In this document: in pieces, positions 46,413-56,192 of the stretch
Position numbering within the stretch: the first letter of the stretch is position 1
How the letters are laid out: each line of letters opens with the position of its first letter
Source of the DNA: Diadophis punctatus similis
Lineage: Eukaryota; Chordata; Lepidosauria; Squamata; Dipsadidae
Direction of reading: 5' to 3'
Assembly: GCA_023053685.1 (NCBI GenBank)
Contig: JALIGW010000001.1
Span: 66,841,740 to 66,905,739, forward strand
DNA: 64,000 nucleotides
The notes under the pieces: generated by a model
What the model was told of the DNA's origin: nothing
Databases searched by the model: none
Seen by the model: only the letters and a program-made list of their open reading frames with translations
Position numbers and translations under genes: made by a program

Positions 46413-46890
46413 TTTTGGCGCGCTTAAAGCGGCCACGCTCCGTCTCGCGTCCCGAGTGACCAAGGCGAGCGATCCCTAAAGCGTCCAGCAGCAGACGCTT
46501 GAGATGGCGGCAGGGAAAAGCGCCCTCCTCTTCTTATTATCCCTGGGGGCTGAAAAAAGTTTCTATCCTTCGAGTGTCACCTCCCCGTTGCGTGCAGAGT
46601 TGCATTGCGTGATCTGTTGATGGAAAGCCTCTGGCCATCCCCTCCCCTCCCTCCTCTTCCCCGCATTAGATGCTCGCACACGCGAGATCCGAAGCGGGGG
46701 GGGGGAGAAAGGAGTCCAAGGAATTGCAGAGAGGGACGGGCTGGAGGCAAGCCCTCCGCCCGGGGACCAAGCGAGTTTCGACCCTTCCCAGAACTGTTTT
46801 CAAGTGCCGCCATTCTTTTCCCCAAGTCTGGCTAGGAAAAGGGTGGTCGGTTTCTATTATCCAGCTTCTTTTGGCAAGGTGAGGTGGGAG
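45995..46890 (-). promoter_or_regulatory. CpG island; candidate CYP1B1 promoter and exon 1
   Basis: The region is sharply richer in CpG than its neighbours, with a GC box (aggaggggcgggag, about 46348-46361) and many GCGC and CGCG steps. Four TNGCGTG motifs (AHR/ARNT response-element core) occur: TGGCGTG at 46275-46281, TTGCGTG at 46588-46594 and 46605-46611, and TCGCGTG on the minus strand at 46679-46685. A candidate donor for a non-coding first exon lies at 45994. No TATA box was found. The identification rests on position upstream of CYP1B1 and motif content. Confidence 0.6.
46359..46409. repeat. (GA)n microsatellite in CpG island
   Basis: About 25 uninterrupted AG units, directly beside the GC box. 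GAGA tracts are common in open promoters. Confidence 0.95.
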
Positions 46891-46978
46891 TTTGGGGTAG
46901 ATCTTGGGGGCACCGAAGCTAAGCAGGTTTGATGGAACCTCCATAAAACTTTTTAGAGCTATAGGCAACTTAGAAATT

Positions 46979-47065
46979 TTTATTTATTTATTTTGTCAAC
47001 ACGTGTACAAGATAACAGGTATGATATAAACATAAAAGCAAAATATGTATAGGTAAATTTAGACA
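46979..47065 (-). mobile_element. CR1/L2-like LINE 3' end, part 1 (antisense)
   Basis: (TTTA)n then 'gtacaagataacaggtatga' and 'tataaacataaaagcaaaat', matching the element at 2935. It continues at 47221 after a SINE insertion. Confidence 0.75.
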
Positions 47066-47220
47066 AGACTAGGTGGCTCAGTGGCTAAGACACTGAGCTT
47101 GTCGATCAGAAAGGTCGGTAGTTTGGTGGTTCGAATCCCTAGTATAGGTCTCCTGTGTAAGCAGGGGGTTGGACTAGATGACCTCCAAGGTCCCTTCCAA
47201 CTCTGTTACTGTTTAAAAAA
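47066..47220 (+). mobile_element. tRNA-derived SINE with CR1 tail
   Basis: tRNA-like head 'aggtggctcagtggctaaga' (A box) and 'ggtggttcgaatccc' (B box), joined to the CR1 3' end 'cagggggttggactagatga', 'cctccaaggtcccttccaac', 'tctgttactg'. Such a tRNA/CR1 fusion would be moved by the CR1 machinery. It interrupts the LINE 3' end around it. Confidence 0.85.
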
Positions 47221-47276
47221 TAGGACAGAAGGACAGGGACAGTAGGCAGGATGGTGCGCTTATGCACGCCCCTTAA
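47221..47276 (-). mobile_element. CR1/L2-like LINE 3' end, part 2 (antisense)
   Basis: Resumes with 'ggacagggacagtaggcagg' and 'gtgcgcttatgcacgcccct', the same order as at 3062-3102 and 57210-57256. Confidence 0.8.
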
Positions 47277-48286
47277 AGTTGCTCTGCCCCCTGTGAGGCA
47301 GAAGAATTGCCAGAAGAATTTAGTGGCAGGCCATTTTCTCTGCTGTAGTCACCATACAAAGTGCCTGGAGGTCTCAATGAAGGCATCAAGAAGACCATCC
47401 ACCCAAACAAAACCTTGAAAGAACATTGGATGTTGGCTTGGTGGTTTGGGTTCCCCATGAATATTTTGAGTGGGTTGTGCCCAGCCAAATTTCCACAATG
47501 GTGGGTTTCCTTAGAAAAACCATCATTTCTGGGTTCCCTGACAGGCAAAGCTGATATCATAGAAATCACATACAGCCAGCTTAATATTATTGCATCATGA
47601 TGCACATTGCATTGCATGCAATGTGTGACTCCTGGTAGTGGCTTCCTAGCTGAAGGATATCAGAGGCTGAGTCAGACCTTCTATCCTTTGTGAATGTTCT
47701 TATAGAAAAATAGCATCTAAGAAATCAGAGGCTCACAGAAAACATTATCCACTTGCATACAGTTTTATTTCTCGGGAATGTATAAATGATAGTATAAGTT
47801 GGTACATGTAACCAACTTGCACTAAAACAAGATAACAGGAGAATTAATGACATTCTGCAATTGGAAGGGAATCCTAGTAGACACATTGGGAATTTTGGGA
47901 TTGGGTCATGATGACCATTCTAAAAAAACAGTTGCCATCCTGTATGGTCAGTCTTAGGACACCCATCCCCCAAGAATGCAAATTTGAGAGATTGCTCCCC
48001 ACTATCTTCTCCAGCTTCCCAAGATATTGTCTGCAAAAATTAGTCTTATGAGATAGTCCAGAGAAGCCCAGCTAGGAGTACTAGCTCTGTCTTTACTGTT
48101 AAGTTACATTAACATAATCTTGTGAGTCTGAATGTACCTCATCTGCCCTTCACCTTTACTGTCCCCAAAATTAGAGAGGGTCCCTTCTGAGGCATTTTCG
48201 CTACCCCTCCTTAAAACTCAAATTTTGTTTAGCATATCGTTGTCTAGGATGCAGCTCTTCCTCCTATCTCCCAAGGTCATTCTCAG
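47277..48286. other. flank, no feature recognised
   Basis: Mostly unique. The short ORFs on both strands at 47273-47617 have no recognisable domain. Confidence 0.4.
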
Positions 48287-48500
48287 ATAGCAATAGCACT
48301 TTGACTTATATGACACTTCATAGTGCTTTATAGCCCTCCCTAAGTGGTTTACATTGTTAGCATATTGCCCCCAAGAATCTGGGTTCTCGTTTTACCAACC
48401 TCAAGACTGAGTCAGCCTTGAGCCAGTCAGGATTGAACTGCTGGCAGTCAACAGAGTGAGCCTGCAATATTGAATTCTAACCATGGTGCCACCATGACAC
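48287..48500 (-). mobile_element. tRNA-derived SINE, subfamily 1 (antisense, diverged)
   Basis: 'atagcaatagcactttgact', 'cttcatagtgctttatagcc', 'agcatattgcccccaagaat' and 'gactgagtcagccttgagcc', with a degraded tRNA head near 48480. Confidence 0.85.
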
Positions 48501-48550
48501 CACCATTATTTCAAAGCTATAGACAGTTTAAAAAGAGGGGAAAGCTTATA

Positions 48551-48806
48551 AGGGGTCCTCGGTTTATGACCATTTGTTTAGCAACTGTTTGAAGTTACAG
48601 TGGTGCTGAAAAAAGTGACAGTCCTCACTCTTATTGTATAACCATCACAGTGCCCCCATAGTCATGTGATCAAAATTTGGACACTTGGCAACCGGCATGT
48701 ATTTATGACAATTGCAGCATCCTATGGACCTGTGATTGCAATTTACAACTTTCCCAACCAACTTCCAACAAGCAAAGTCAAGGAGAAAGTTCAGATTCGC
48801 ATATTG
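48551..48806. mobile_element. MITE family D copy
   Basis: 'aggggtcctcggtttatgac', 'tgctgaaaaaagtgacagtc', 'catagtcatgtgatcaaaat', 'ggacacttggcaaccggcat' and 'caacaagcaaagtcaaggag' follow the same order as 12699-12890. Confidence 0.75.
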
Positions 48807-48900
48807 ACAAGAACAGATTAAGGATATATTGTCATTGAGAAAGTCTATCTATGTGGTCATTAAGAGTAAAAAAAAAAGTTGATGGCACATAATCAGTCAA
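48807..48900 (+). mobile_element. RTE/Bov-B LINE 3'-end fragment
   Basis: 'agaacagattaaggatatat', 'tgtcattgagaaagtctatc', 'tatgtggtcattaagagt' and 'ttgatggcacataatcagtc' correspond to the RTE/Bov-B 3' end (..SWRKSI.VV.KS.. and then the terminal ttgatggcacataat). It continues or replaces the end of the MITE D copy. Confidence 0.65.
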
Positions 48901-48984
48901 CCAAGATGGGTTCAGCCATGAAATTTTAATGGTAACTATATAAAAGGGATTAATTATTGCTGATGTATGCATGGTGTTGTGTGT

Positions 48985-49118
48985 CTTTTTAAAAACTTTT
49001 TAAAATTGTTTTTAATGATTTTATTGTTTGGTGTTCTCTAAAATGCTGTACACCGCTCTGAGTCCTTAGGGAGTAGGGCGGCATAGAAGAATTCCGAAAT
49101 AAAATAAATAAATAAATG
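48985..49118 (+). mobile_element. L2-like LINE 3' tail
   Basis: 'tgctgtacaccgctctgagt' + 'ccttagggagtagggcggca', then an (AAAT)n tail. Similar in design to the L2 tail at 12620-12690. Confidence 0.6.
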
Positions 49119-49140
49119 ATTAGGGGGCTGGAGGTTAAAT

Positions 49141-49172
49141 TGCAATAGCACTTAGACTTACATAACTTCATG
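49141..49172 (-). mobile_element. SINE subfamily 1 tail fragment
   Basis: 'gcaatagcacttagacttac' is the antisense 3' tail of the subfamily 1 SINE. Only about 30 bp remain. Confidence 0.6.
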
Positions 49173-49350
49173 AAACATATGAAGAACAGTTGCATGAATT
49201 GGGTATGACTAGGGGTGACATGATAGCAGTGTTCCAATATCTAAGGGGCTGCCACAAAGAAGTGGGGGTCAACCTATTTTCCAAACCACTTGAAGGCAGA
49301 ACAAGAAGCAATGGATGGAAACTAATCAAGGAGAGAACCAATCTAGATTT
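49173..49350 (+). mobile_element. CR1 LINE, left part (split by a second CR1)
   Basis: Sense CR1: 'acatatgaagaacagttgca', 'ggggtgacatgatagcagtg', 'ttccaatatctaaggggctg', 'gaacaagaagcaatggatgg', ending about 'gaaccaatctaga'. The expected continuation (taagaagaaatgtcctgac) is found only at 49996, on the far side of an antisense CR1. Confidence 0.85.
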
Positions 49351-49435
49351 TAACAGATTTAACAGATTAACAGAGTTGGAAGGGACCTTGTATGTCATCT
49401 AGTCCAACCCCCTGCTCAAGTAGGAGACCCTACAC
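49351..49435 (-). mobile_element. CR1 LINE inserted antisense, 3' part
   Basis: 'ttaacagattaacagagttg' followed by 'gaagggaccttgtatgtcat' and 'ctagtccaaccccctgctca' is the CR1 3' terminus in antisense with an imperfect tail. The copy is interrupted at 49436 by a MITE. Confidence 0.85.
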
Positions 49436-49759
49436 CAGAGAGGGGTTCCTGCCTGTTTTTGCCGGTGCGGTTAATAGCTGTTGTTCGGCGCAGAGCCGAA
49501 GACGCTGCTGCCGTTCGCGGCGCAGGAGCTTTCCCCGGGTGCTTTCCCCGCCCGCATGGCTACCGCCGTTTGCGTTCTTTTGCCCTCTGCGCACGCAGAA
49601 CGCTTTGCGCATGTGCAAAGGGCAAAAGAACGCAAACAGCGGCGTCCATGCAGGCAGGGAAAGCACCCGGGGAAAGCTCCCGCACCGCGAACGGCAGCAG
49701 CGACTTCGGCTCTGTGCCGAACAACAGCTATTAACTGCACCGGCAGGAACCCACCTCTG
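49436..49759. mobile_element. palindromic hAT-like MITE family G (nested)
   Basis: Termini cagagaggggttcctgcc ... ggcaggaacccacctctg, 324 bp, almost fully self-complementary. Flanked by the perfect 8-bp duplication ccctacac (49428-49435 and 49760-49767), which also occurs once in uninterrupted CR1 copies ('agaccctatacta'). The centre holds tgcgcacgcaga and tgcgcatgtgca starting 18 bp apart (49588 and 49606) inside a 'ttttgccctc ... gagggcaaaa'-like palindrome. The overlapping ORFs on both strands reflect the palindrome and are not genes. Confidence 0.93.
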
Positions 49760-49985
49760 CCCTACACCATTTCTGACAGATGTCAGTCCAATCTCTTCTT
49801 GAAAGTCTCGAGTGATGAAGCTCCCACAACTTCCGAGGGCAAGCTGTTCCATTGGTTGATTGTTCTCACTGTCAGAAAGTTCCTCCTTATTTCTAGGTTG
49901 AATCTCTCCTTGATCAGTTTCCATGCATTATTCCTTGTCTGTCCTTCAAGTGCTTTGGAGAATAGCTTGACCCTCTCCACTCTGT
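49760..49985 (-). mobile_element. CR1 LINE inserted antisense, 5' part
   Basis: Continues the antisense CR1: 'tgtcagtccaatctcttctt', 'gaaagtctcgagtgatgaag', 'gggcaagctgttccattggt', 'aaagttcctccttatttcta', ending near 'gaccctctccact'. Confidence 0.88.
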
Positions 49986-49995
49986 GGCATGTAAG

Positions 49996-50205
49996 ATGTA
50001 AGAAGAAATGTCCTGACAATTACAACAATTAATCAGTGGAATGACTTGCCTTCAGAATTTGTGGGTGCTCCACAAATTCTATTTGTGAGTTTTTAAGAAG
50101 AAACATTTGTCTGAAATGGTATAGGGTTTCCTGCTTGAGCAAGGGGTTGGACTAGGAGAACTTTAAGGTCCCTTCCAACTCTTATTGCTTTCTAGATTAC
50201 ACCCC
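49996..50205 (+). mobile_element. CR1 LINE, right part (sense)
   Basis: 'taagaagaaatgtcctgaca', 'attaatcagtggaatgactt', 'tttgtctgaaatggtatagg', 'aaggggttggactaggagaa', 'aaggtcccttccaactctta'. It completes the copy that starts at 49173. Confidence 0.88.
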
Positions 50206-51572
50206 TGGTATTCCCTAATAATCTTCATCTAAGTAACAATCCTATCTGATCCTGCTTATCTTCTAATCCCAGACAAGGAACAAATATGATGGGACCATAG
50301 TTCCCAGGATTCCCAGCTAATAATCCAATGTTTGGAAATTCTGGATGCTGAAGTTCCAAGACTGAAGAATGGGGAAGATAGCTGTACAGTCTAATCTAAT
50401 TGGAATCGGGAACACATCTAAATGAGAAGATGGCTGAATTTTCCTATATAGTAAGCATTTCCTGTTTGATGGTCAATTCTGCAATGCAAACTTTGGTCAA
50501 CACCTTGGAGATGTATTCTTCTACAAAGGAGCATGCTTAACTTTTTAGAAGTGGAGAACTGCTGTACTTGGTAGGGATAAGATAAATTTACTTGAGTGGA
50601 AATTTTATATTTTTAAGCTACTTCATATATTTTATTTCAGTCTATAATAGAATGGCTGTAGAGAAGACTAGTATGCCTATCATGAATTATGTGTTTATTA
50701 GATGTCGTTTCCATTGTTGATTTCCCTTAAGAAAACTACAAATAAAGTACTACAGAGAAAATAGTTTGTGCATGTTTTATAGTGATTATATAGAAGTGTT
50801 TAAAAGTGTGTGGGGAAGCATTTGACTTGCATGGTCCATTTCCACTTGCCTCCCTATGAAAGAAACTTACGTTCATGAATACAATTGTTAGTTTTTCCTT
50901 TTAAAACTCTTCACTGAGATATTTATATACTCTATCATAAAAATGTACCTCAGGCAACATTTCCTTTGGTTTACAAAATCAGAGAGACCAGAGATTTATG
51001 GGATTAGAAAGAGGAAGTTTATCCAGTACATAAAGCTCTTTTCATCTGCTTTGTGTTCTCTGTTTGATTCCTATTTGGCTGTAAAATATATTTTCTGCAC
51101 ATCATTATTATAGTTGGCTTTTGTCATAGACATTGGAAGATACTGAGATCATAACCAACCCACCCTCAGTCTTCTCCTATGTGTATGTTGACAGTTTCCA
51201 GCTATTCTCAATGGTGAAAGTAATATACATGAGTGCACAAGAAGGTAACATGTTTGAATTGCAGGCCCATTTGAAATTTTGTGAGCATATCACAAAATGG
51301 CTATTAGTGTAGGTTTCCATGGCAAGGGAACGCAAGGGAACAGGTGATAAAACAGTTGTTGCAAACTCTACCTTTTATGAACATGCATGTGATGTCATGC
51401 AAGCACAGAAAGAACTTGTATTAAGATATGATGAACATTTTGTCATTTTGGCATAGTTGTGATTAAGTCACATCTATGGTTACCAAGATTATGCAGCCAA
51501 TCACAAAGGATTGTGAAAGGGGGGAAGACAAATTGGCAAGCTTGCCTCTCCCCATTATCCCAAAATACTCAC
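50206..51572. other. flank, no feature recognised
   Basis: Unique AT-rich sequence with no supported gene or repeat. The first 150 bp hold 'gggaccatagttcccaggat'-like phrases that may be an old repeat. Confidence 0.35.
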
Positions 51573-51602
51573 TCACTTACTCACTCATTCACTCACTCAC
51601 TC
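51573..51602. repeat. (CTCA)n microsatellite
   Basis: Seven imperfect tandem actc/attc units. Confidence 0.85.
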
Positions 51603-51751
51603 TAGTGAAAAAATTTCAATGCAAAGCATTAAATTGCTACTTTTACTTTCCAAGAATGCCTGATTTGGGACCAAGAGGCATGCTTTGAAATAAAGGGGAT
51701 GCTGGAAGTTATTGCTTTGGTTTGCAACAAGCCATTTTCCCATTTTGAAAC

Positions 51752-51787
51752 AACAACAACAACAACAATAATGATAATAATAATATA
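51752..51787. repeat. (AAC)n(AAT)n microsatellite
   Basis: Five AAC units run into 'aataatgataataataatat'. Confidence 0.85.
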
Positions 51788-51789
51788 AT

Positions 51790-52612
51790 CTCCAGTAAGG
51801 CACTACCTTGACATGGTTGTAGTGCTTGCCCACTCCAAGGATAATGAGAGCTACACCAAAGGTTCAACCGTACTGGACAGATCTCGACAGAGGAGCCAGA
51901 TGTAGAGTGCCTCTCCCATAAATCACATGATGAGATGTAATTTATAGAAATATCATTACCCAGTTGAACAACGACTGCACTAGGTGTTGGAGTTCCTGGA
52001 CATTTGGTGACAAATGGGCTACAGAAATAAGGATTGTGGGTTGACCAATTAGGGTCAGGAACTGCAGGGTTACTGGAAGAAAAGTTGTTAACTGTCACAA
52101 ATATACAAAGACTGAAAACAAAGAAATAATGATTTGCTATTACAAATCTAGTCCAACAGGAAGATGATATCTGAAAAGAATGCACCAGTTCTGGAAAGAA
52201 CATTGAGAGTCAGAAATAACAGAACCGAGGCTAGCAGATCAACATTGATTTATAATACAAAGTAAAGTATTCTCAGAAGAAGAACTGGGAAAACTGCAAA
52301 GGTCTACCCAAGGCAAAGAAATTGAAGACTTGCCAGAAGTAGCTCAGATTGTTCCAGGGGCAAACCAAGGGGAGTCAGCAGTGGAGGATAGCATAGTTAT
52401 AGGATTGTTTTTATTCCTAAAACAGGCACCCTCTCCTCTGCCTTCAACAACTCCTTCTAACTAAAAAAAGAAAACAGCAAATAACTGAGCATATAGAACA
52501 GCACAAAAACAACAGAATAACATTGCCTGCATTGAAGCTTGATCCTGCACAAATATTAAAAGATGCCAATACTGTAATATCAAACAAAGTATCAATTCAC
52601 TGCACGGAACAA
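51790..52612. other. unidentified, possible retroelement remnant
   Basis: Moderate GC with phrases such as 'taaggcactaccttgacatg', 'gataatgagagctacaccaa' and 'aacgacTgcactaggtgttg' that feel like an interspersed repeat (perhaps the 5' part of a LINE), but I cannot name it. The long minus ORF (51709-52203) has no recognisable domain. Confidence 0.3.
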
Positions 52613-52640
52613 GCCAATCAATCAATCAATCAATCAATCA
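52613..52640. repeat. (AATC)n microsatellite, CR1 tail
   Basis: Six to seven tandem aatc units, placed exactly at the antisense 3' end of the CR1 fragment that follows. Confidence 0.9.
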
Positions 52641-52765
52641 GAATAGAGTTGGAAGGGACCTTGGAGGTCTTCTAGTCTGATCCCCTGCTCAAGCAGGAGA
52701 CCCTATACTATTTCAGACAAGTGACTGTCGAGTCTCTTCTTAAAAACCTCCAGTGATGTCCAACT
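52641..52765 (-). mobile_element. CR1 LINE 3' end (antisense)
   Basis: 'agaatagagttggaagggac', 'cttggaggtcttctagtctg', 'atcccctgctcaagcaggag' and 'aaaaacctccagtgatgtcc'. Short 5'-truncated copy. Confidence 0.88.
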
Positions 52766-53350
52766 AATGTGCAGCATGGTTGTATTGATTGGATGCAAAA
52801 TCAACAACAGCAAAAATAACCAAAAAATTACTTCCAACACCCCAAAACCCCAAACAGTGCACCACCAAAATGGAAGATAAGGTTGGAAAATAAGATCAGC
52901 ATTCTAAGATCAGATACAAGTAAGCTAGAACAGATGAAAGAAAAAAATAGATGAAGAACAAGAAGACCAAAGAATACTTGATCAAGAAATGTCACCTAGA
53001 AACAAAGAAAGTGAAGGAATCACTAGAAATACAGAAGCAAATAATAGCCATAGCCAAGTTCAGGAGTTACAAAACTTCAATTGCAGACTATTAGCAGAAT
53101 CTCCAATTCACTGGAATCAGAAGCATGTCTACTAATCCATCAATGGAGAGACTGTAATGAACCAGTCAAGACCTGACAAAGAAGGAACAGTGCAGTTTTG
53201 GGGTGCAACTATGTGACACCCCAAAGAAATAAAAGAATGCAGCTTGGATAAAGGAAGTGGGTAAAAATGAAAAGGAATCTGAAATGAAAGAACTTGTAAG
53301 AACAGCAGAAATGGTGGAGTAGTCATCTTCAAAGTACTCCATTTTCTCCC
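52766..53350. other. unidentified A-rich stretch, possible retroelement remnant
   Basis: Plus-strand translation of 52870-53040 gives broken Lys/Glu-rich helical segments (for example KISILRSDTSKLEQMKEKN) of the sort seen before LINE reverse-transcriptase domains. No full domain. It may be the continuation of 51790-52612 split by the CR1. Confidence 0.3.
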
Positions 53351-54180
53351 TGGAACAAGATGGGTCCTTTCGAGGATGGTTGTGTGTTTACAAAAATATA
53401 CACTTCATAGCACAAAGTAGTTTGTGTGATGCTGAATGCCATGTGATATCATCAACCACTTCATGTTCCAAAATATGTTTTCCAGAAGGAAATATATCAT
53501 CCTGGAATACTTGGATTAGTTTATTAGGCAGACAAACAAAATATTGAGATGAAGTAGTCTCTTCTCCATCTCTCTATTTATTTATTGAATTGCCAGGCTG
53601 ATTTTCTCTTTTTTCACTATTCTGACGTATTAAAAATGCATTATAATGTTTGATATTTTTCCCAGTTTTTACAAGTTAACTAGGTTGTTGGATGTGCTAG
53701 ATACCAAAGAAAGTGATTTTTCTTTGAATCAGCTTGCAAAGCTGTAACAGTGTGCAGTTTTTTGAATTACATGGTTATGCAGAACTCTGACACAAAGGAG
53801 TCTTGGAAATTAAATGTATGGCTTGCAGTTAGTTTTGTTTTGAGAGTATTTATAATTGAATTTCATGGTTACTTATTTTCAATATGAAATCTAGCAATCA
53901 CATAATACGATCAAATAATACTGGAAAAGAAGCCATTGCCCTGTAAAATCTGACTTTAAAGTCTTCCTTTTTTAAAAAAAGGCATTTCTGTACTGGGGGA
54001 AAAAATTGCACAACAGCGGTAGCTGTTAACAAATTACAACAAATATTGCCCCAGCTAAATATGGTTGAAATTATACATATTTTTTTTTCCTGAACAGAAT
54101 GCAGTATGTAACTTTGGCTGCATCTCAAATAAAACTTTGGTTGCATGCTCAAAAGGATTGGAGGAAGCATGAAAAAGACT
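53351..54180. other. flank, no feature recognised
   Basis: Unique AT-rich sequence, no repeat recognised. Confidence 0.35.
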
Positions 54181-55230
54181 CTGTCACTTTAAAGGCTTCC
54201 TCCCCCTTCCTACACCTCCATCCACTAATTGCCTGCGGCAAATCTTTTTGGGGAATTGCGTGCAAACTCTGACATAACCTTGGGCTTAACATAAACTAAA
54301 CTCTCTCAGGTCATTGGCAAATAACAGGTATATCCGGTTATGCTTTTGTTGTACCTGTCTACTCACAAATTAAAAATGTTTGTAAAGTACCCCTAATCAA
54401 AGGCAGAAAAAAAGAGAGATAAAACTAATAGTCGTGCTATTTTTACACACTTTATCAACATCATTAGCAGCAGATGAAATAAAGCTCTAAGATCTGCCTG
54501 ACAGCCCAAACATTCATACTGCTGGGAGTAATTCAGGATTCCTTAAAAACATTGCAATTGGTTGAATGATTGATTTAATTTGATTTGTAGGACTACCCAT
54601 GTTAATACACAACTCTGGGAAGCTTACAACAACATAATCTGAGACCATGCCCAATTACTTAATAAAGATGGCTTGTAAGTTATTGTTCATATGTGGGAGC
54701 ATCTCAAGGCTGGAGATTCAGAGATTTCTTGCTTTTCTTTATTGATACAGAAAAAAAAGAGACTATATTCAACACCCTCGTCTGAAGTTTGTCCCTTGGA
54801 GCTCTCCTGGGTCTGCAGAATATTTGGAGAATAACCAGATTAAAGTAATTCAACATAACATGTAATTAGGTTTAAATATGATACAAAGAAGTCATGACCA
54901 CTACTATGTCATATCATAATGTCTTAAAAAGAAACAGTAAAGGCCTTAGGCCTTTACTGTTAAGAGGGGCATTTGCATTCAATTAAAACCATGCCATTTT
55001 TAATGTTGCATTTTGTGTAAATGAGCCCCATATTTGTCTATATAAGGTCCGTGTCTATAGACAACCCAGCCATAAGTGGCTAGTGCAATTAAGTCCTAAT
55101 TGAGTAAAAGGGACCGTCTATTTATCCTTTCAATGCTGTAATATCAGTCTTTTGACCATAATAAGGACACTCATAATCCATTTATACTGTTCAATTGTCA
55201 AATTCCAAGTACTGTATAGTTCAACAGAAT
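54181..55230. promoter_or_regulatory. candidate conserved non-coding element(s)
   Basis: About 1 kb without a recognisable repeat, lying 7-8 kb upstream of the CpG island. It has compact AT-rich motif clusters: 'ccactaattgcctgcgg' (about 54222), TTGCGTG (54257-54263, dioxin-response core), 'catttgcattcaattaaaac' (about 54969) and the homeodomain-type inverted pair 'caattaagtcctaattgag' (about 55085). The composition resembles developmental enhancers. No alignment was available. Confidence 0.35.
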
Positions 55231-55279
55231 ATTATGGTCTGAAAATTTTAGCTTTTGTGCACAGTCATATTTATATTCA

Positions 55280-55522
55280 TTTTATTTGTGAGATTTATAT
55301 ACCGCCTCACAGTGCGAGCACTCTCTAAGCGGTTTACACCATTAAGCAATGTATATATTTTACATTGCCCCCAACAATCTGGGTCCTCATTTTACCTACC
55401 TCGGAAGGATGGAAGGCTGAGTCAACCTTGAGCCGGTGAGATTTGAACCGCTGACCTGCGGATCACAGTCAGCTAAAGTGGCCTGCAGTACTGCCTCTAA
55501 CCACTGCGCCACCTCGGCTCTT
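55280..55522 (-). mobile_element. tRNA-derived SINE, subfamily 1b (antisense)
   Basis: Tail side 'ttatttgtgagatttatata', then 'ccgcctcacagtgcgagcac', 'cggaaggatggaaggctgag', B box 'gagatttgaaccg' and A box 'accactgcgccacctcggct'. It has a '(AAATA)n' tail type, unlike the 'gctattgctattgc' tail of the other copies. Confidence 0.92.
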
Positions 55523-55952
55523 ATAGTCCGTTATGCAAAAAGAATTTATACAGTATATATATACAGTATATATACACTGTAGTTGCACTAGTTAACTATA
55601 ATTCTAACTATTTACTGTTAAAATTATACTTTTTTCTTTATTGTATTTTATTTTGAAACACACTTTTTATGTTTAAATGCACTTTGATATTTTTATCTTT
55701 GAATTTTGTTCTTTATTGTTTCTTTTTGCCACTATTTTAACAACAAAAAAGAAAGCATTTTTTAAAATCATGCAAAGTTCAAAAATATAAAGAATATATT
55801 CATTTTAAGTTAGAAAAAAAGAATAAATCAAATGAAACAATCGTTTGTTTTAAATCTCAAAAAGCTTATCAGGGTCAGATCGCATTATTTACTTAAATGG
55901 GAAACCACGGGAAAATCCCAGGACTATGGGTTAGATTGGGAAGTTAGAGTGG

Positions 55953-56192
55953 GGTACTGCAGGCCACTTTAGCTGACTGTGATCCGCAGGTCAGCGGTTC
56001 AAATCTCACCGGCTCAAGGTTGACTCAGCCTTCCATCCTTCCGAGGTAGGTAAAATGAGGACCCAGATTGTTGGGGGCAATATAAATATAAATATACATT
56101 GCTTACTGCTTATTGCTTATTGCTTACATTGCTTAGAGAGTGCTTGCACTGTGAGGCGGTATATAAATCTCACAAATAAATAAATAAATAAA
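55953..56192 (+). mobile_element. tRNA-derived SINE, subfamily 1b (sense)
   Basis: 'tgatccgcaggtcagcggtt' and B box 'gttcaaatctcaccgg', body 'caaggttgactcagccttcc', 'gagagtgcttgcactgtgag', tail 'cacaaataaataaataaata'. The head is missing the first bases. It shares diagnostic bases with the inverted copy 430 bp upstream. Confidence 0.92.

Noticed and set aside
46157..46459. ORFs in the CpG island, for example 100 codons with Arg-Glu repeats
   Set aside because: They cross a (GA)n array and have no domain. The region is better explained as promoter and untranslated exon.
49392..50032. Overlapping ORFs of 91-183 codons on both strands
   Set aside because: They are generated by the palindromic MITE G. 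The mirrored proteins on the two strands are the same sequence read through an inverted repeat.
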